64,000 bases of DNA from JACPVF01 sp964502095. Lineage in GTDB: Bacteria > Chloroflexota > Anaerolineae > Anaerolineales > Villigracilaceae. The position numbers and the translations under genes were made by a program. The DNA lies in the NCBI GenBank assembly GCA_964502095.1, contig CAZCUF010000007.1, positions 1-64,000 on the forward strand, in the 5' to 3' direction. A model generated the notes under the pieces. The model was not told the origin of the DNA. It searched no databases and saw nothing but the letters and a program-made list of their open reading frames with translations. This document shows, in pieces, positions 34,273 to 43,780 of this stretch; position 1 is the stretch's first letter; each line of letters begins with the position of its first letter.

Positions 34273-34962
34273 GTGACAAAACAATTTTCCCCGCCTCCAT
34301 CCATTATCGCCATCGATGGCCCCGCCGCCTCGGGTAAATCCACACTCGGGCGGCGGTTGGCTGAATCATTGGGTTATTTATTTTTCGATACGGGCGTGAT
34401 GTACCGCGCCATTACCTTTCTCGCGCTGGAACGCGGACTCGATGTCGGCGATGAAGCGGCCATTACCGCGCTGGCCGAGTCCACGCAAGTGGATGTGCTC
34501 CCGGCCTCGCGCGACGACGGACGTCATTACGATGTACGCGTCGAGGGCCGCGATATCACCTGGGAGATTCGTCACGCGGACGTGGACGCCAACGTATCGC
34601 TTGTCTCCACGTATGCGGGCGTACGCAGCGCGCTCTCGTTACAGCAGAGACGCATTGGCCTGCGCGGGCATGTGGTGATGGTTGGCCGGGATATTGGAAC
34701 CGTTGTTTTGCCGGAAGCGGATTTGAAGGTCTATCTGGATGCGTCTGCCGAGGAACGCGCCCAACGGCGTTATGCCGAGTCCCGTTTGCGCGGCGGCGCG
34801 GAAGATTACGAGGAGATTCTATCCAAAGTGAAGGCGCGCGATTACATCGATTCGACGCGCAAGGTTGCGCCCCTGCGCCCCGCCTCGGACGCGGTCATCC
34901 TCGACTCCAACCAGCTCAGCGCCGACGAGGTTTTTGCGCGCATGTGCGATCTTTGCAAATGA
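34273..34962 (+). CDS. cmk: Cytidylate kinase
   Basis: This 229-residue kinase phosphorylates CMP/dCMP with ATP. The P-loop is AIDGPAASGKSTLGRRLA, followed by DTGVMYRA and the CMP-binding GRDIGTVVLPEADLKVYLDA. The lid region with ERAQRRYAES and a C-terminal SADEVFARM complete the usual full-length fold. The start is GTG. It overlaps the next acyltransferase by 4 nt; the pairing of cmk with plsC genes is common in bacteria. Confidence 0.93.
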   Translation: MTKQFSPPPSIIAIDGPAASGKSTLGRRLAESLGYLFFDTGVMYRAITFLALERGLDVGDEAAITALAESTQVDVLPASRDDGRHYDVRVEGRDITWEIRHADVDANVSLVSTYAGVRSALSLQQRRIGLRGHVVMVGRDIGTVVLPEADLKVYLDASAEERAQRRYAESRLRGGAEDYEEILSKVKARDYIDSTRKVAPLRPASDAVILDSNQLSADEVFARMCDLCK

Positions 34963-35660
34963 ATACGGGTTATCGTCCGCCGCTTTACACATACCTCACG
35001 CGTCCGCTGTTGAAACTGGCGTTCACATCCATCTTCCTTTTACTGAGCCGCGTAAAAATACTCGGCCTTGAAAACGTGCCGAAGGGCAAAGCGTACATCG
35101 CGGCCATCAATCATGTTTCCATCATCGATCCGCCGATGGCGTTGTGCTTTTGGCCCGAGTATCCCGAAATCATCGGCGCGTCGGATGTTTTCTCCCGGCC
35201 GTTTCAGGGGCAGATCGCAAAGTTGTACGGCGCGCTTCCGGTGCATCGCGGCGAATATGACCGCGTGGTGCTCGAAAATATTTTGTCTTTGCTCAAGGCC
35301 GGGCGGCCCTTGATGATCGCGCCCGAAGGCGGACGTTCGCACGTCACTGCCATGCGGCGCGCCAAGCCGGGAGTTGGATTCATTTTACAAAAAGCGCATG
35401 TGCCGATTGTGCCGGTGGGATTAGTGGGCACAACGGAAGATTTTATCCAGCGCGGTGTGCGCGGCGGGCGGCCGCAGGTGGAAATTCGCATCGGCCAGCC
35501 GATTGCCCTGCCGCCTGTGCCGGACGACCCAGCTGAACGCCGCGAGGCCCGCCAGCAAACCGCGGACCTGGTGATGCGCCACATTGCCGGGTTACTGCCC
35601 GAGGAATATCGCGGCGTGTATGCAGAAAGCGTCATCTTCCCCGCCCAAGCCGGTCAGTGA
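34959..35660 (+). CDS. PlsC-family acyltransferase
   Basis: This 233-residue 1-acylglycerol-3-phosphate acyltransferase-like protein has the catalytic NH-x4-D motif in INHVSIIDPPMA, the acceptor motif FSRPFQGQIAKLYGALPVHRG and the third block IAPEGGRSH. The N-terminal hydrophobic segment anchors it to the membrane. The ATG at 34959 overlaps the cmk stop. It most likely acylates lysophosphatidate in phospholipid synthesis, although a different acceptor is possible because a second PlsC gene follows. Confidence 0.85.
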   Translation: MNTGYRPPLYTYLTRPLLKLAFTSIFLLLSRVKILGLENVPKGKAYIAAINHVSIIDPPMALCFWPEYPEIIGASDVFSRPFQGQIAKLYGALPVHRGEYDRVVLENILSLLKAGRPLMIAPEGGRSHVTAMRRAKPGVGFILQKAHVPIVPVGLVGTTEDFIQRGVRGGRPQVEIRIGQPIALPPVPDDPAERREARQQTADLVMRHIAGLLPEEYRGVYAESVIFPAQAGQ

Positions 35661-36354
35661 GATTTGGCGGCCTGAACTGGTGCGCCTGCCGCGGCTGACG
35701 CGCGGCCGCCGCGCTTTTCGCGCCTTTGCGGTGGGGGTGATGCGCCTCATTACCGCTTTATTTCTGAAAGCCGAAGTGCGCGGGCTTGAGAATTTTCCAC
35801 ACCGCGGGCCCGCGCTGGTGACGGTCAATCACCTCGGCGATGCGGACGCGGCGGTTTTGTTGGCTTTTTTGCCTCGTTCGTTGGAAGTATTGGGCAAGAT
35901 CGAACTGTACGATTTCCCCCTCCTCGGAAAATTGATGGAGGCTTATGGTGTCATCTGGTTACATCGCGGCACGGCAGACCGCCGCGCGTTACGCGCCGCA
36001 TTGCAGGCTCTTTCAGAAGGCCGGACGCTGGTCATCGCGCCGGAGGGACGTTACAGCCTGATCGGCGGATTGGAAGCCGGCGCCAGCGGCGCGGCCTTTC
36101 TGGCGCTTCAATCGGGGGCCGCGGTTGTTCCCGTTGCCCTGACCGGCACCGACAACCCGAGCGCTTACGGCCACCTGCGCCGTCTGCGGCGCGCGCCGGT
36201 CACGCTGACGGTGGGAAAGCCCTTCCAGTTGGCAGACCAGGTTGAGGGGCGAGAAACGATTCGAGCGAGTACGCGTCAGATCATGGAGGCACTGGCAAGC
36301 CTGCTTCCGCCTGAAAAACGCGGTCTATACGCAGATTCCAACGAGAATCTGTAA
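35620..36354 (+). CDS. PlsC-family acyltransferase, second copy
   Basis: This 244-residue protein has NH-x4-D in VNHLGDADAAVLL, the block YGVIWLHRGTADRRALRAAL and IAPEGRYSLIGG. It overlaps the end of the first acyltransferase. I prefer ATG 35620 to the TTG at 35584. Sequence around the active site differs clearly from its neighbour, so the two may use different acceptors or act in succession. Its stop is followed by the TATAAT of the next gene. Confidence 0.82.
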   Translation: MQKASSSPPKPVSEIWRPELVRLPRLTRGRRAFRAFAVGVMRLITALFLKAEVRGLENFPHRGPALVTVNHLGDADAAVLLAFLPRSLEVLGKIELYDFPLLGKLMEAYGVIWLHRGTADRRALRAALQALSEGRTLVIAPEGRYSLIGGLEAGASGAAFLALQSGAAVVPVALTGTDNPSAYGHLRRLRRAPVTLTVGKPFQLADQVEGRETIRASTRQIMEALASLLPPEKRGLYADSNENL

Positions 36355-36387
36355 GCCCGCCGATAAGCGCGCCCGTTTGTTTGGGGC

Positions 36388-36393
36388 TATAAT
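36388..36393 (+). promoter_or_regulatory. -10 box of histidine kinase gene
   Basis: GC-TATAAT lies 14 nt before the ATG at 36408. The same GCTATAAT string precedes the permease (39712) and XRE (56826) genes. No clear -35 is seen. Confidence 0.45.
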
Positions 36394-36407
36394 TTCGTGT
36401 ATCTGGC

Positions 36408-39400
36408 ATGCGTTTTCTGTTTTCGCTTCTCTCCAGCTTGCCGTTTCCCGCCCTCCCAAACCTATGGGGCTGGGTGGCGTGGTTCCTTTTGCTGGGCCTG
36501 CTAATTTACAGCTTGTATCAATGGAAGCGGTTTCAACCGGCTTGGAAAGCGTCTTCCTGGGGGCTATTTGTTTTATTTCTGATCCTCGTTCCGTTCACCA
36601 GTTTGTTCATCGGCCTGCGGCTTAGTTCTCCCAATTTATTGCCCCTGCCCGGCCTGCCGGCAGACCCGCCCGGCTCGGCCATGATGTTGTTCTCGGCCAT
36701 TCCGTGGACTCTGGCCGCGGCCCTGCTTGGCCCGTTGGGCGGGGCGATTGCCGGAGCGTTCAGCGGCGCTCTGCGCGGCGTTTGGGATACGTACAACCTC
36801 TTTACCGCGCTCGAACTGGCTTTCATGGGCGCCTGGTTCGCGGTGAACACACGCCAGCGTTTTCGTACGCGGGCGTATCGCCTGCTGAGACAGCCCCTGG
36901 TCAGCGCGTTGATTCTTATCCCGTTTCACGCCATTTTTTACACCTTTGCCGCGTTCTTCACTTTGAATGCCACGGCCACGGCGCGGCTTGATTTTGCGTT
37001 GAGCAATGCGGGCGTCAGCACGCTGGCTTTCGCGGGGGAAATGCTGGTGGCGGGGCTGGTCGTGCAGATCGTCTCGCTGGCAGTTCCCGATGCAATCAGC
37101 GGCAAACAACCGTTACTGCCTTCGCCCACCGAACGCAGTCTGGAGACGCGCTTTGTCTTTGGCACCGGCACGTTTGTGCTGGTGCTTCTGCTCACGCTGT
37201 TGATCGGCGATTGGCAGGTGGCCGGAACTGCCGCGCGCAAAATGTTGGAGGATCGCATGTCCAGCACCGCGCAGTCCGCGGCGCAGAGCGTGCCGTTCTT
37301 TTTGGAGACAGGCCAAAACCTTGTTGGGCAGATCGCATCCGACCCGCGTCTGTCCCAACTCCCCGATCCTGAATTATCCAATCTGCTCGGACAGCAGATT
37401 CAAACCCTTCCGTATTTCGACCAGATCTTTTTGATCAACCTGCAAACGCGCGGCCTGATGGCAGGCTATCCCGCTGAGGCGCGCGCCGATTTTAACTTAT
37501 ATCCCGAAGAAGAGGCGGGCTTACAGTTGGCCGGGAGCGGCGTCTCGCGCCAAATCTATTCCATCCCAACCGACGATCCAAAGGGTTCGGCGCGCGTCTC
37601 GTTTTTGGCCCTCGTGCAGGGAGGTGATACGCCCTGGGTGTTGATCGGCCGCACCTCGCTGGACACGAATCCGTTGACCGAACCGCTCTTGAACAGCCTC
37701 AATAGTTTGAGCGAGTTGAACGGCGACGGCATCTTGTTGGACGATAATAATCGTATTCTGTATCATTCCGCCGCGGACGATACGCTGATCACTTATAGCG
37801 GGCCGCACGGTGAAACGACCGGGCTTCAGGAATATACCGCCTCCAATGGGACCCGACAACTGGTCTACTATCAACCGGTCAGCGGCCGCCCCTGGGCTGT
37901 GGTACTGACCATTCCCGCACAACAGGCGCAACAACTGGCGCTTAATATCGCCTGGCCGTTATCTATCATGATCTTCCTGCTGGCTATCGTGGCGCTGATC
38001 TTTTTACGCTTCGGCTTGCGCGTGGTTACAGGGTCCCTGCAAAATCTGGCCGCCGAAGCCAATCGCATTGCGCAAGGCAGGCTCGATCATCCTCTGCAAG
38101 TGGAAGGCGCGGACGAAGTGAGTCAATTGCGCCGCGCCTTCGAACAAATGCGCGCCAGTTTGAAAGCGCGCCTCGAGGAATTGAATCGCTTGTTGAATGT
38201 AAGCCAGGGCGTGGCCTCCAGCCTCGAAATGCAGGATTCGGTCAAGCCTGTTTTGGAGGCCATTCTGGCTACCGGCGCAAGCTGTGTGCGCGTGGTGCTC
38301 GAGCCGGATACACTGCCGGATATTCCCGTGCAGTTACCGTCGCGATTCGCGGTCGGGACGGCGCGCGAAACGTACGCCCACCTCGACGAGCAAATCCTCG
38401 AACTGGCTCAAACCCAGGGACAGATCGTAATTCCCAATCTGACGCTTTCGCGCGAGCTGGCGGTCAATCAATCCATGCAGAATCCGGCGGCCCTGCTGGC
38501 TGTCGCACTGCGCCATGAAAACCGTTACTACGGCGTGGTCTGGGCGGGTTACGATCAACTGCGCGGATTCTCGGAATCGGACGTCAGCTTTATCAAGACT
38601 TTGGCCGGGCAGGCCGCGCTGGCTGTTTCCAATGCGCATCTGTTCCTGAACGTGGAGGCCAGCCGCCGTCAATTGGAGGCCATCCTCAATTCAACGCCGG
38701 ACCCGGTGCTGGTGACAGATCACCGTAACCGGCTCCTGCTCGCGAACCGCGCCGCGGTGCAGGCTTTGCATTTGAAGTCTAGCGGCAGTGCAGGTCAGCC
38801 CACCGAAAAAGTAATTCAACAGCGCGCCCTGTTCGACCTGTTGCAGGCTTCCGCGGAAGAAAAACAGTCGGCAGAAATCGTCCTGCCCGATGGGCGCACT
38901 TACTTTGCGACCGCTTCCACGGTTACAGTGGAAGGGCATGCGGTGGGGCGCGTCTGCATTTTGCGCGATGTGACCTATTTCAAGGAATTGGATCAGATGA
39001 AGTCTGATTTTGTTGCGACCGTCAGCCACGACCTGCGCTCGCCGTTGACGCTGATGCGCGGCTATGCCACCATGCTCGATATGGCCGGTCCGTTGAACGA
39101 ACAGCAACAGAGCTATGCGGCGAAGATCATTCAAGGGGTGGAGAACATGTCGCGGCTGGTAAACGACCTGCTCGATCTGGGCCGGATCGAAGTGGGGGTT
39201 GGCCTCGAAGTGGAAAATGTTCCGGTGATGGATGTGATCGAGCGCGTGATCAATCCGCTTCAACATCAGGCCGAGCAGAAAAATATCACTTTGAACGTTG
39301 AAATGCCGAAGGACCTGCCGAATGTGATCGAGGCGGATAACGCCCTGCTGTATCAGGCCGTTTATAACCTTGTGGAGAACGCCATCAAGTACACACCGGC

Positions 39401-39695
39401 AGGCGGACGTGTCGCGGTCAGCCTGCGCCTGGCGATGGATGCGCTCATTTTCCGCGTTGCAGACAGCGGAATTGGCATTCCATCGGATGAAATGCCGCGG
39501 CTGTTCGAGAAGTTCTATCGCAGTTCACAGCGCGAAGCCCGCGCACAGCAGGGCACCGGTCTTGGCCTGGCCATTGTTCATTCGATCGCGGAGCGCCACG
39601 GCGGCCGCGTATGGGTGGAAAGTGAAGTTGGAAAGGGCAGTATCTTCTATTTGCAGATTCCCCTCAAGCAGGTAAAGACCGGCCTGGCCTCCTGA
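36408..39695 (+). CDS. Multi-domain sensor histidine kinase
   Basis: This 1095-residue kinase has about six N-terminal membrane helices (to about residue 230), a further helix near 245 and an extracytoplasmic sensing region (about 280-515). After these come a membrane helix and HAMP linker (about 525-595), a GAF domain (about 615-760) and a PAS-like domain (about 765-855). The HisKA domain has SHDLRSPLTLMRGYA (His about 874), then HATPase with NLVENAIKYTPAGG and GTGLGLAIVHSIAERHGG. No response regulator is adjacent. The ligand is unknown. Confidence 0.85.
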   Translation: MRFLFSLLSSLPFPALPNLWGWVAWFLLLGLLIYSLYQWKRFQPAWKASSWGLFVLFLILVPFTSLFIGLRLSSPNLLPLPGLPADPPGSAMMLFSAIPWTLAAALLGPLGGAIAGAFSGALRGVWDTYNLFTALELAFMGAWFAVNTRQRFRTRAYRLLRQPLVSALILIPFHAIFYTFAAFFTLNATATARLDFALSNAGVSTLAFAGEMLVAGLVVQIVSLAVPDAISGKQPLLPSPTERSLETRFVFGTGTFVLVLLLTLLIGDWQVAGTAARKMLEDRMSSTAQSAAQSVPFFLETGQNLVGQIASDPRLSQLPDPELSNLLGQQIQTLPYFDQIFLINLQTRGLMAGYPAEARADFNLYPEEEAGLQLAGSGVSRQIYSIPTDDPKGSARVSFLALVQGGDTPWVLIGRTSLDTNPLTEPLLNSLNSLSELNGDGILLDDNNRILYHSAADDTLITYSGPHGETTGLQEYTASNGTRQLVYYQPVSGRPWAVVLTIPAQQAQQLALNIAWPLSIMIFLLAIVALIFLRFGLRVVTGSLQNLAAEANRIAQGRLDHPLQVEGADEVSQLRRAFEQMRASLKARLEELNRLLNVSQGVASSLEMQDSVKPVLEAILATGASCVRVVLEPDTLPDIPVQLPSRFAVGTARETYAHLDEQILELAQTQGQIVIPNLTLSRELAVNQSMQNPAALLAVALRHENRYYGVVWAGYDQLRGFSESDVSFIKTLAGQAALAVSNAHLFLNVEASRRQLEAILNSTPDPVLVTDHRNRLLLANRAAVQALHLKSSGSAGQPTEKVIQQRALFDLLQASAEEKQSAEIVLPDGRTYFATASTVTVEGHAVGRVCILRDVTYFKELDQMKSDFVATVSHDLRSPLTLMRGYATMLDMAGPLNEQQQSYAAKIIQGVENMSRLVNDLLDLGRIEVGVGLEVENVPVMDVIERVINPLQHQAEQKNITLNVEMPKDLPNVIEADNALLYQAVYNLVENAIKYTPAGGRVAVSLRLAMDALIFRVADSGIGIPSDEMPRLFEKFYRSSQREARAQQGTGLGLAIVHSIAERHGGRVWVESEVGKGSIFYLQIPLKQVKTGLAS

Positions 39696-39711
39696 ATCAT
39701 TCTTTTTAAGC

Positions 39712-39717
39712 TATAAT
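39712..39717 (+). promoter_or_regulatory. -10 box of permease operon
   Basis: TATAAT lies within GCTATAATG, leaving a leader of about 60 nt before 39786. The leader holds a weak GCCCT / AGGGC hairpin but is too short for a ydaO-type riboswitch. Confidence 0.4.
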
Positions 39718-39785
39718 GCGCCTTGCCCTGGCACGTGCGAGGGCTTATATTTTGCCTATTATTCGAAGCAGTCAAGAGTAATTGA

Positions 39786-41759
39786 ATGACCACTGTTGTA
39801 CCGGAAGATCCACAAGCCGAGACGAGTATTATGCGGCGGACGACCAAATACAAGCCGCCTCGTTCCTGGACTCACTGGCTGATCGGCCACCCCTTACAAA
39901 CCGCGGACGCCTCTCATCAGACCATTGGCAAAGCCATTGGGTTGGCCGTCTTCGCCTCGGACGCGCTTTCCTCCACAGCCTACGCCACACAGGAAATCCT
40001 CGTCATTTTGGCCGCGGCGGGCACTTTGGCTTTTGGGTACATATTCCCCATCTCAATTGTCATCGTGGTCCTGCTGGCCATCGTGATGATTTCATACGAA
40101 CAAATCATCCACACCTATCCAGACGGAGGCGGCGCGTATATCGTAGCGCGTGATAACCTGGGAGACATACCGGCGTTGATGGCCGCCGCCGCGCTCCTCA
40201 CCGATTATATTCTTACCGTCTCTGTTTCCATTTCCTCGGGCATTGCCCAGATCGTCTCCGCCTATCCGGCACTCTTCAATTATCGCGTGGAACTGGCCGT
40301 GGCCTGTGTGGTGTTCGTGATGGTGGTCAATTTGCGCGGCGTGAAAGAGTCGGGATTGGCGTTTGCCATTCCTTCCTATTTCTTCGTCGGCATGATGTAC
40401 CTGACGGTAGGCGTGGGCCTCTTCCGTTACTTTACAGGCTCGCTGGGTTTGGCCGCCACTCCGCCGGATTATGAGGCGCTGGAAAATGTGATTGCAGTGA
40501 CTCCCTTCCTGCTCCTGCATGCCTTTTCGAACGGCACCACTGCGTTGACCGGTGTGGAAGCCATCTCGAACGGCATCACGGCTTTCAAAGAGCCGCGCAG
40601 TCGCAACGCCGGTCTGACGCTGATCGCCATGTCGTTCATCCTTGGGACGCTCTTCCTGAGCATTTCTTTTCTGGCGCGCGCAATTCGCGCGGTGCCCTCC
40701 GAAGCAGTGACGGTTATTTCACAACTGGCGCAAACGGTCTATCAAGGCCAGGGGTTGTTATATCTATTTCTGATCGTCAGCACTACGGTTATTCTTATCA
40801 TGGCGGCTAATACAGCCTTTGCGGGTTTCCCGCGCCTGAGCGCGCTGGCCGCCAGCGACGGCTTCCTGCCCCGGCAATTAACCTATCGCGGCAGTCGCCT
40901 GGTGTACTCACGCGGTATCATCGCACTGGGATTGATCGCTTCATTATTGATTGTAATCTTTCAGGCCAGTGTCACGCGCTTGATTCCCCTGTATGCCATC
41001 GGTGTGTTTCTTTCGTTCACACTCTCACAGGGCGGCATGGCCCGTCACTGGTGGAAGGTTGGGCATCTCAAGCCGGGCGATGAAATCGTTGAACGCGGCT
41101 CATCCCTCCGTTATGACAAGGGCTGGCATCATAAAATGGTGATTAATGGTTTCGGCACGCTTTGCACGCTCGTTGTGGTGATCGTCTTTTCCATAACCAA
41201 ATTCAAGGATGGCGCCTGGGTCGTTTTGATTTTGACTCCCTGCCTCATGGCGATTTTCTGGGCGATTCACCGGCACTATAAGAATGTTGCGCACCACCTC
41301 TCACTGGATCATTACGCGGGTCCCGCACCGCGCGTGACTCGTCACCGTGTGATTATGCCGATCAGCGGAGTCCATCAGGGAACTCTGCGCGCGCTTCGAT
41401 ACGCACGCATGCTTTCGGACGATGTGACTGCCGTGCACATCGCGGTGGATCCGGAGGAAACGGAAAGAGTCCAAAAGAAATGGAAATATTGGGGAGACGG
41501 AACCCGCCTCTATATCGTCGATTCGCCCTATCGGCTTTTCATCGAACCGTTGCTTCAATATATTCAGGAGATTCTCAAACAACGCCAGCCCAACGAGGTC
41601 ATCACTGTCGTTGTGCCTCAATTCGTTGCGTCCAACGCATGGAAGAATACGCTTCACATGAATACGGCCAGTTTACTGCGAAACGAACTGCTCACGACGC
41701 CGGGCATTGTCATTACGGACGTGCCTTATCAGGTGTCGGACATTAAGGAGAACGCATGA
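39786..41759 (+). CDS. APC-superfamily permease, KimA-like
   Basis: This 657-residue transporter has about twelve membrane helices (to about residue 440) and a C-terminal soluble domain of about 200 residues. FASDALSSTAYATQEIL, PDGGGAYIVA and the overall size match KimA/YdaO-type potassium or cation importers better than ordinary amino-acid permeases. Two TrkA-type regulatory proteins follow, with 4-nt and then 1-nt spacing, which supports a potassium role. In relatives the C-terminal domain can bind c-di-AMP; I cannot see that here. Amino-acid transport remains possible. Confidence 0.8.
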   Translation: MTTVVPEDPQAETSIMRRTTKYKPPRSWTHWLIGHPLQTADASHQTIGKAIGLAVFASDALSSTAYATQEILVILAAAGTLAFGYIFPISIVIVVLLAIVMISYEQIIHTYPDGGGAYIVARDNLGDIPALMAAAALLTDYILTVSVSISSGIAQIVSAYPALFNYRVELAVACVVFVMVVNLRGVKESGLAFAIPSYFFVGMMYLTVGVGLFRYFTGSLGLAATPPDYEALENVIAVTPFLLLHAFSNGTTALTGVEAISNGITAFKEPRSRNAGLTLIAMSFILGTLFLSISFLARAIRAVPSEAVTVISQLAQTVYQGQGLLYLFLIVSTTVILIMAANTAFAGFPRLSALAASDGFLPRQLTYRGSRLVYSRGIIALGLIASLLIVIFQASVTRLIPLYAIGVFLSFTLSQGGMARHWWKVGHLKPGDEIVERGSSLRYDKGWHHKMVINGFGTLCTLVVVIVFSITKFKDGAWVVLILTPCLMAIFWAIHRHYKNVAHHLSLDHYAGPAPRVTRHRVIMPISGVHQGTLRALRYARMLSDDVTAVHIAVDPEETERVQKKWKYWGDGTRLYIVDSPYRLFIEPLLQYIQEILKQRQPNEVITVVVPQFVASNAWKNTLHMNTASLLRNELLTTPGIVITDVPYQVSDIKENA

Positions 41760-42418
41760 ATTTCATTATTGTCGGCTGTGGGCGGGTTGGAGCGGAACTC
41801 GCCCTGCGTCTTTATCGAAGTCATCATCAAGTGGTCGTCGTTGACCAGAACGAAAACGCGCTGAATCGTATCGACCCGGAATTTCGCGGGCGCACAGTGC
41901 AGGGCGAGGTATTGCGTGAAGATGTGCTCGACCGCGCCGGCATCAAGGAAGCCGACGGCCTGGCGGCAGTCACGAATTCGGATACGACCAATGCGGTAGT
42001 GGCGCATGCGGCGCGCACCATTTTTCACGTGCCGGTCGTGGTCTGCCGAAATTACGACCCTCCGTTGCGCAGTATGTTGGAGATCTTCGGCATTCAAATT
42101 GTCAGTTCCACAGCCTGGGGCGCACAGCGTACCGAGGAAATCCTGACCGGTGTTTCCTCCCGCGCCGTTTTCTCCGCCGGAAATGGCGAAGTGGAAGTTT
42201 ACGAGCTGACGGTTCCACAAGCCTGGCACGGACAGACCTGGGAAAACCTGGGTTTGAGCATCGGCGGTTTTTTACCGGTAGCCCTCACGCGGGGAGGACG
42301 TGCAGTTTTGCCGACTGCCGAGACGCGCCTGGAAAGCGGTGATTTGCTCACCGTGAGCGCCACGTTTGACGGCATCAAAGCCCTGCGCGCCCGTCTCGAT
42401 TCGGAAACGGAGGCCTGA
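41756..42418 (+). CDS. TrkA-type regulatory protein
   Basis: This 220-residue protein has an N-terminal RCK/TrkA-N nucleotide-binding domain (IIVGCGRVGAELALRLY, acidic VVVVDQNENAL) and a C-terminal TrkA-C domain (about residues 140-220). It gates potassium uptake systems in response to NAD(H) or nucleotides. AAGGAGA precedes the ATG, which overlaps the permease stop. Pairing with an APC-type permease rather than TrkH/TrkG is notable. Confidence 0.87.
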   Translation: MNFIIVGCGRVGAELALRLYRSHHQVVVVDQNENALNRIDPEFRGRTVQGEVLREDVLDRAGIKEADGLAAVTNSDTTNAVVAHAARTIFHVPVVVCRNYDPPLRSMLEIFGIQIVSSTAWGAQRTEEILTGVSSRAVFSAGNGEVEVYELTVPQAWHGQTWENLGLSIGGFLPVALTRGGRAVLPTAETRLESGDLLTVSATFDGIKALRARLDSETEA

Positions 42419-42419
42419 G

Positions 42420-43115
42420 ATGTTTGTCTTGATTGCCGGCGGCGGAAGAACCGGAATGCAGTTGGCCTCACTCCTGCTTTCCGAAGGATACAAAGTGCGT
42501 TTGATCGAGCATCGTTCCGATCTGCTTCTTCATCTGCATCAGGAATTGCCGACCGAAGTGATCTACGAAGGCCATGTCATCGATCCCAATGTGCTCGAAA
42601 GCGCGGGTATCGAGCAGGCCCATATCATCGCCGCCTGCACTGCCGACGATGCAACCAATCTGGCGTTGTGTTACATGGCGCGCGCGCATTTCAATGTTCC
42701 ACGCACGATTGCGCGCATCAATAATCCGCGCAATGAATGGCTGTTCAAAGAGACCTTCCATGTGGATGTGGCGCTCAATCAGGCCAATGTGCTGTCCGGC
42801 TTGATCCGTGAGGAGATGTCGCTCGGCGACATGGTGACCCTGCTCAAACTGCGCCGCGGGCGTTACTCGCTGGTCGAAGAAAAAATCGAACCCGGCGCCC
42901 GCGCCATTGGCATTGCCTTGAAAGACCTGGGTTTGCCGGACGATTGTATTATCGCCACGGTCATCCGTGACGGCGACGTGATCCTGCCGCGCGGCGACAC
43001 CCAGTTTCAAGAATGGGACGAAGTGCTCGCCATCACCAGCCCCGAAGCGGCCAAACAACTGGACGAATTGCTTTCCGCCAAAACGCATCCCGAACGCGAC
43101 GAGGAAAAAAGTTGA
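42420..43115 (+). CDS. TrkA-type regulatory protein, second copy
   Basis: This 231-residue protein has LIAGGGRTGMQLASLLL and VRLIEHRSDLL in the nucleotide-binding domain, and a C-terminal TrkA-C domain. The ATG at 42420 follows the stop of the first TrkA protein by 1 nt; the longer frame from 42366 is not used. With its neighbour it probably forms a hetero-oligomeric regulator. The acidic VIDPNVLESAGIEQ segment is typical. Confidence 0.87.
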   Translation: MFVLIAGGGRTGMQLASLLLSEGYKVRLIEHRSDLLLHLHQELPTEVIYEGHVIDPNVLESAGIEQAHIIAACTADDATNLALCYMARAHFNVPRTIARINNPRNEWLFKETFHVDVALNQANVLSGLIREEMSLGDMVTLLKLRRGRYSLVEEKIEPGARAIGIALKDLGLPDDCIIATVIRDGDVILPRGDTQFQEWDEVLAITSPEAAKQLDELLSAKTHPERDEEKS

Positions 43116-43122
43116 TTCTTGT

Positions 43123-43152
43123 TTGACCGAATCGAAAGCCTTACGGTATAAT
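43123..43152 (+). promoter_or_regulatory. rpmH promoter
   Basis: TTGACC and TATAAT are spaced 18 nt apart, about 90 nt upstream of rpmH. This is the clearest two-box promoter in the window. Confidence 0.65.
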
Positions 43153-43243
43153 ACCGCGCCAGTCTCCCATATTGTCTGCTTGTTCCCGAGAAAACTTCTC
43201 GTGTGGGAATTTGCAATCATCTTTACCAAGGAAAGTTAAGAGA

Positions 43244-43414
43244 ATGACCAAGCGAACCTATCAACCAAAAATCCGCCGCCGCGTGCGCGTGCACGGCTTT
43301 CGAGCCCGCATGGCCACCGCGGATGGCCGCGCCGTGCTGAAGCGACGCCGACTTAAAGGCCGTTACAAACTTGCCTCACGTTCGAACGAACACGTGAAGC
43401 GGATTCGTTGGTAG
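43244..43414 (+). CDS. rpmH: Ribosomal protein L34
   Basis: This 56-residue protein contains the nearly invariant L34 sequence KRTYQP and HGFRARMATADGRAVLKRRR. It is longer than the usual 44-47 residues because of a C-terminal tail, KLASRSNEHVKRIRW. It starts at the ATG after GAAAGTTAAGAGA; an upstream open frame from 43172 is not used. It heads the conserved rpmH-rnpA-yidD-yidC-jag block. Confidence 0.95.
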   Translation: MTKRTYQPKIRRRVRVHGFRARMATADGRAVLKRRRLKGRYKLASRSNEHVKRIRW

Positions 43415-43432
43415 CCTCAGTGTGATACGCGG

Positions 43433-43780
43433 GTGCAGCGTCAATTCCGCCTGACCCGGTCAGATGAGTTCATGCGGGTGCGGCGAAACGGCAAGTCCTA
43501 TGCCCACCCGCTTATTGTATTGATTGCCCAGCCGAACGAGTCGCCTCAAGTCCGTGTTGGAGTAACAGCCGGACGCTCGATTGGAAACGCCGTTCAGCGA
43601 AATCGAGCCAAGCGATTATTGCGCGAGGCCATGCGGCCGATACTTCCCACGCTCGCTTCTGGCTGGGACCTGGTGCTGGTCGCCCGTTCCGGAATGGTCA
43701 ACGCCTCCCTGAAAGATACCCGCTCTGCCCTCGATATTCTCCTGCTTCGCGCCGGATTGATCCCGCTCAATGAATCCTGA
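43433..43780 (+). CDS. rnpA: Ribonuclease P protein component
   Basis: This 115-residue basic protein binds RNase P RNA for tRNA 5' maturation. It has the signature GRSIGNAVQRNRAKRLLREA (RNR motif) and FRLTRSDEF near the start. The start codon is GTG. Its end overlaps yidD by 11 nt, so the two are coupled. Confidence 0.93.
   Translation: MQRQFRLTRSDEFMRVRRNGKSYAHPLIVLIAQPNESPQVRVGVTAGRSIGNAVQRNRAKRLLREAMRPILPTLASGWDLVLVARSGMVNASLKDTRSALDILLLRAGLIPLNES

Noticed and set aside
39718..39785. Possible ydaO/c-di-AMP riboswitch upstream of the KimA-like permease
   Set aside because: The leader is only about 60-70 nt, far shorter than the riboswitch, with a single weak hairpin.
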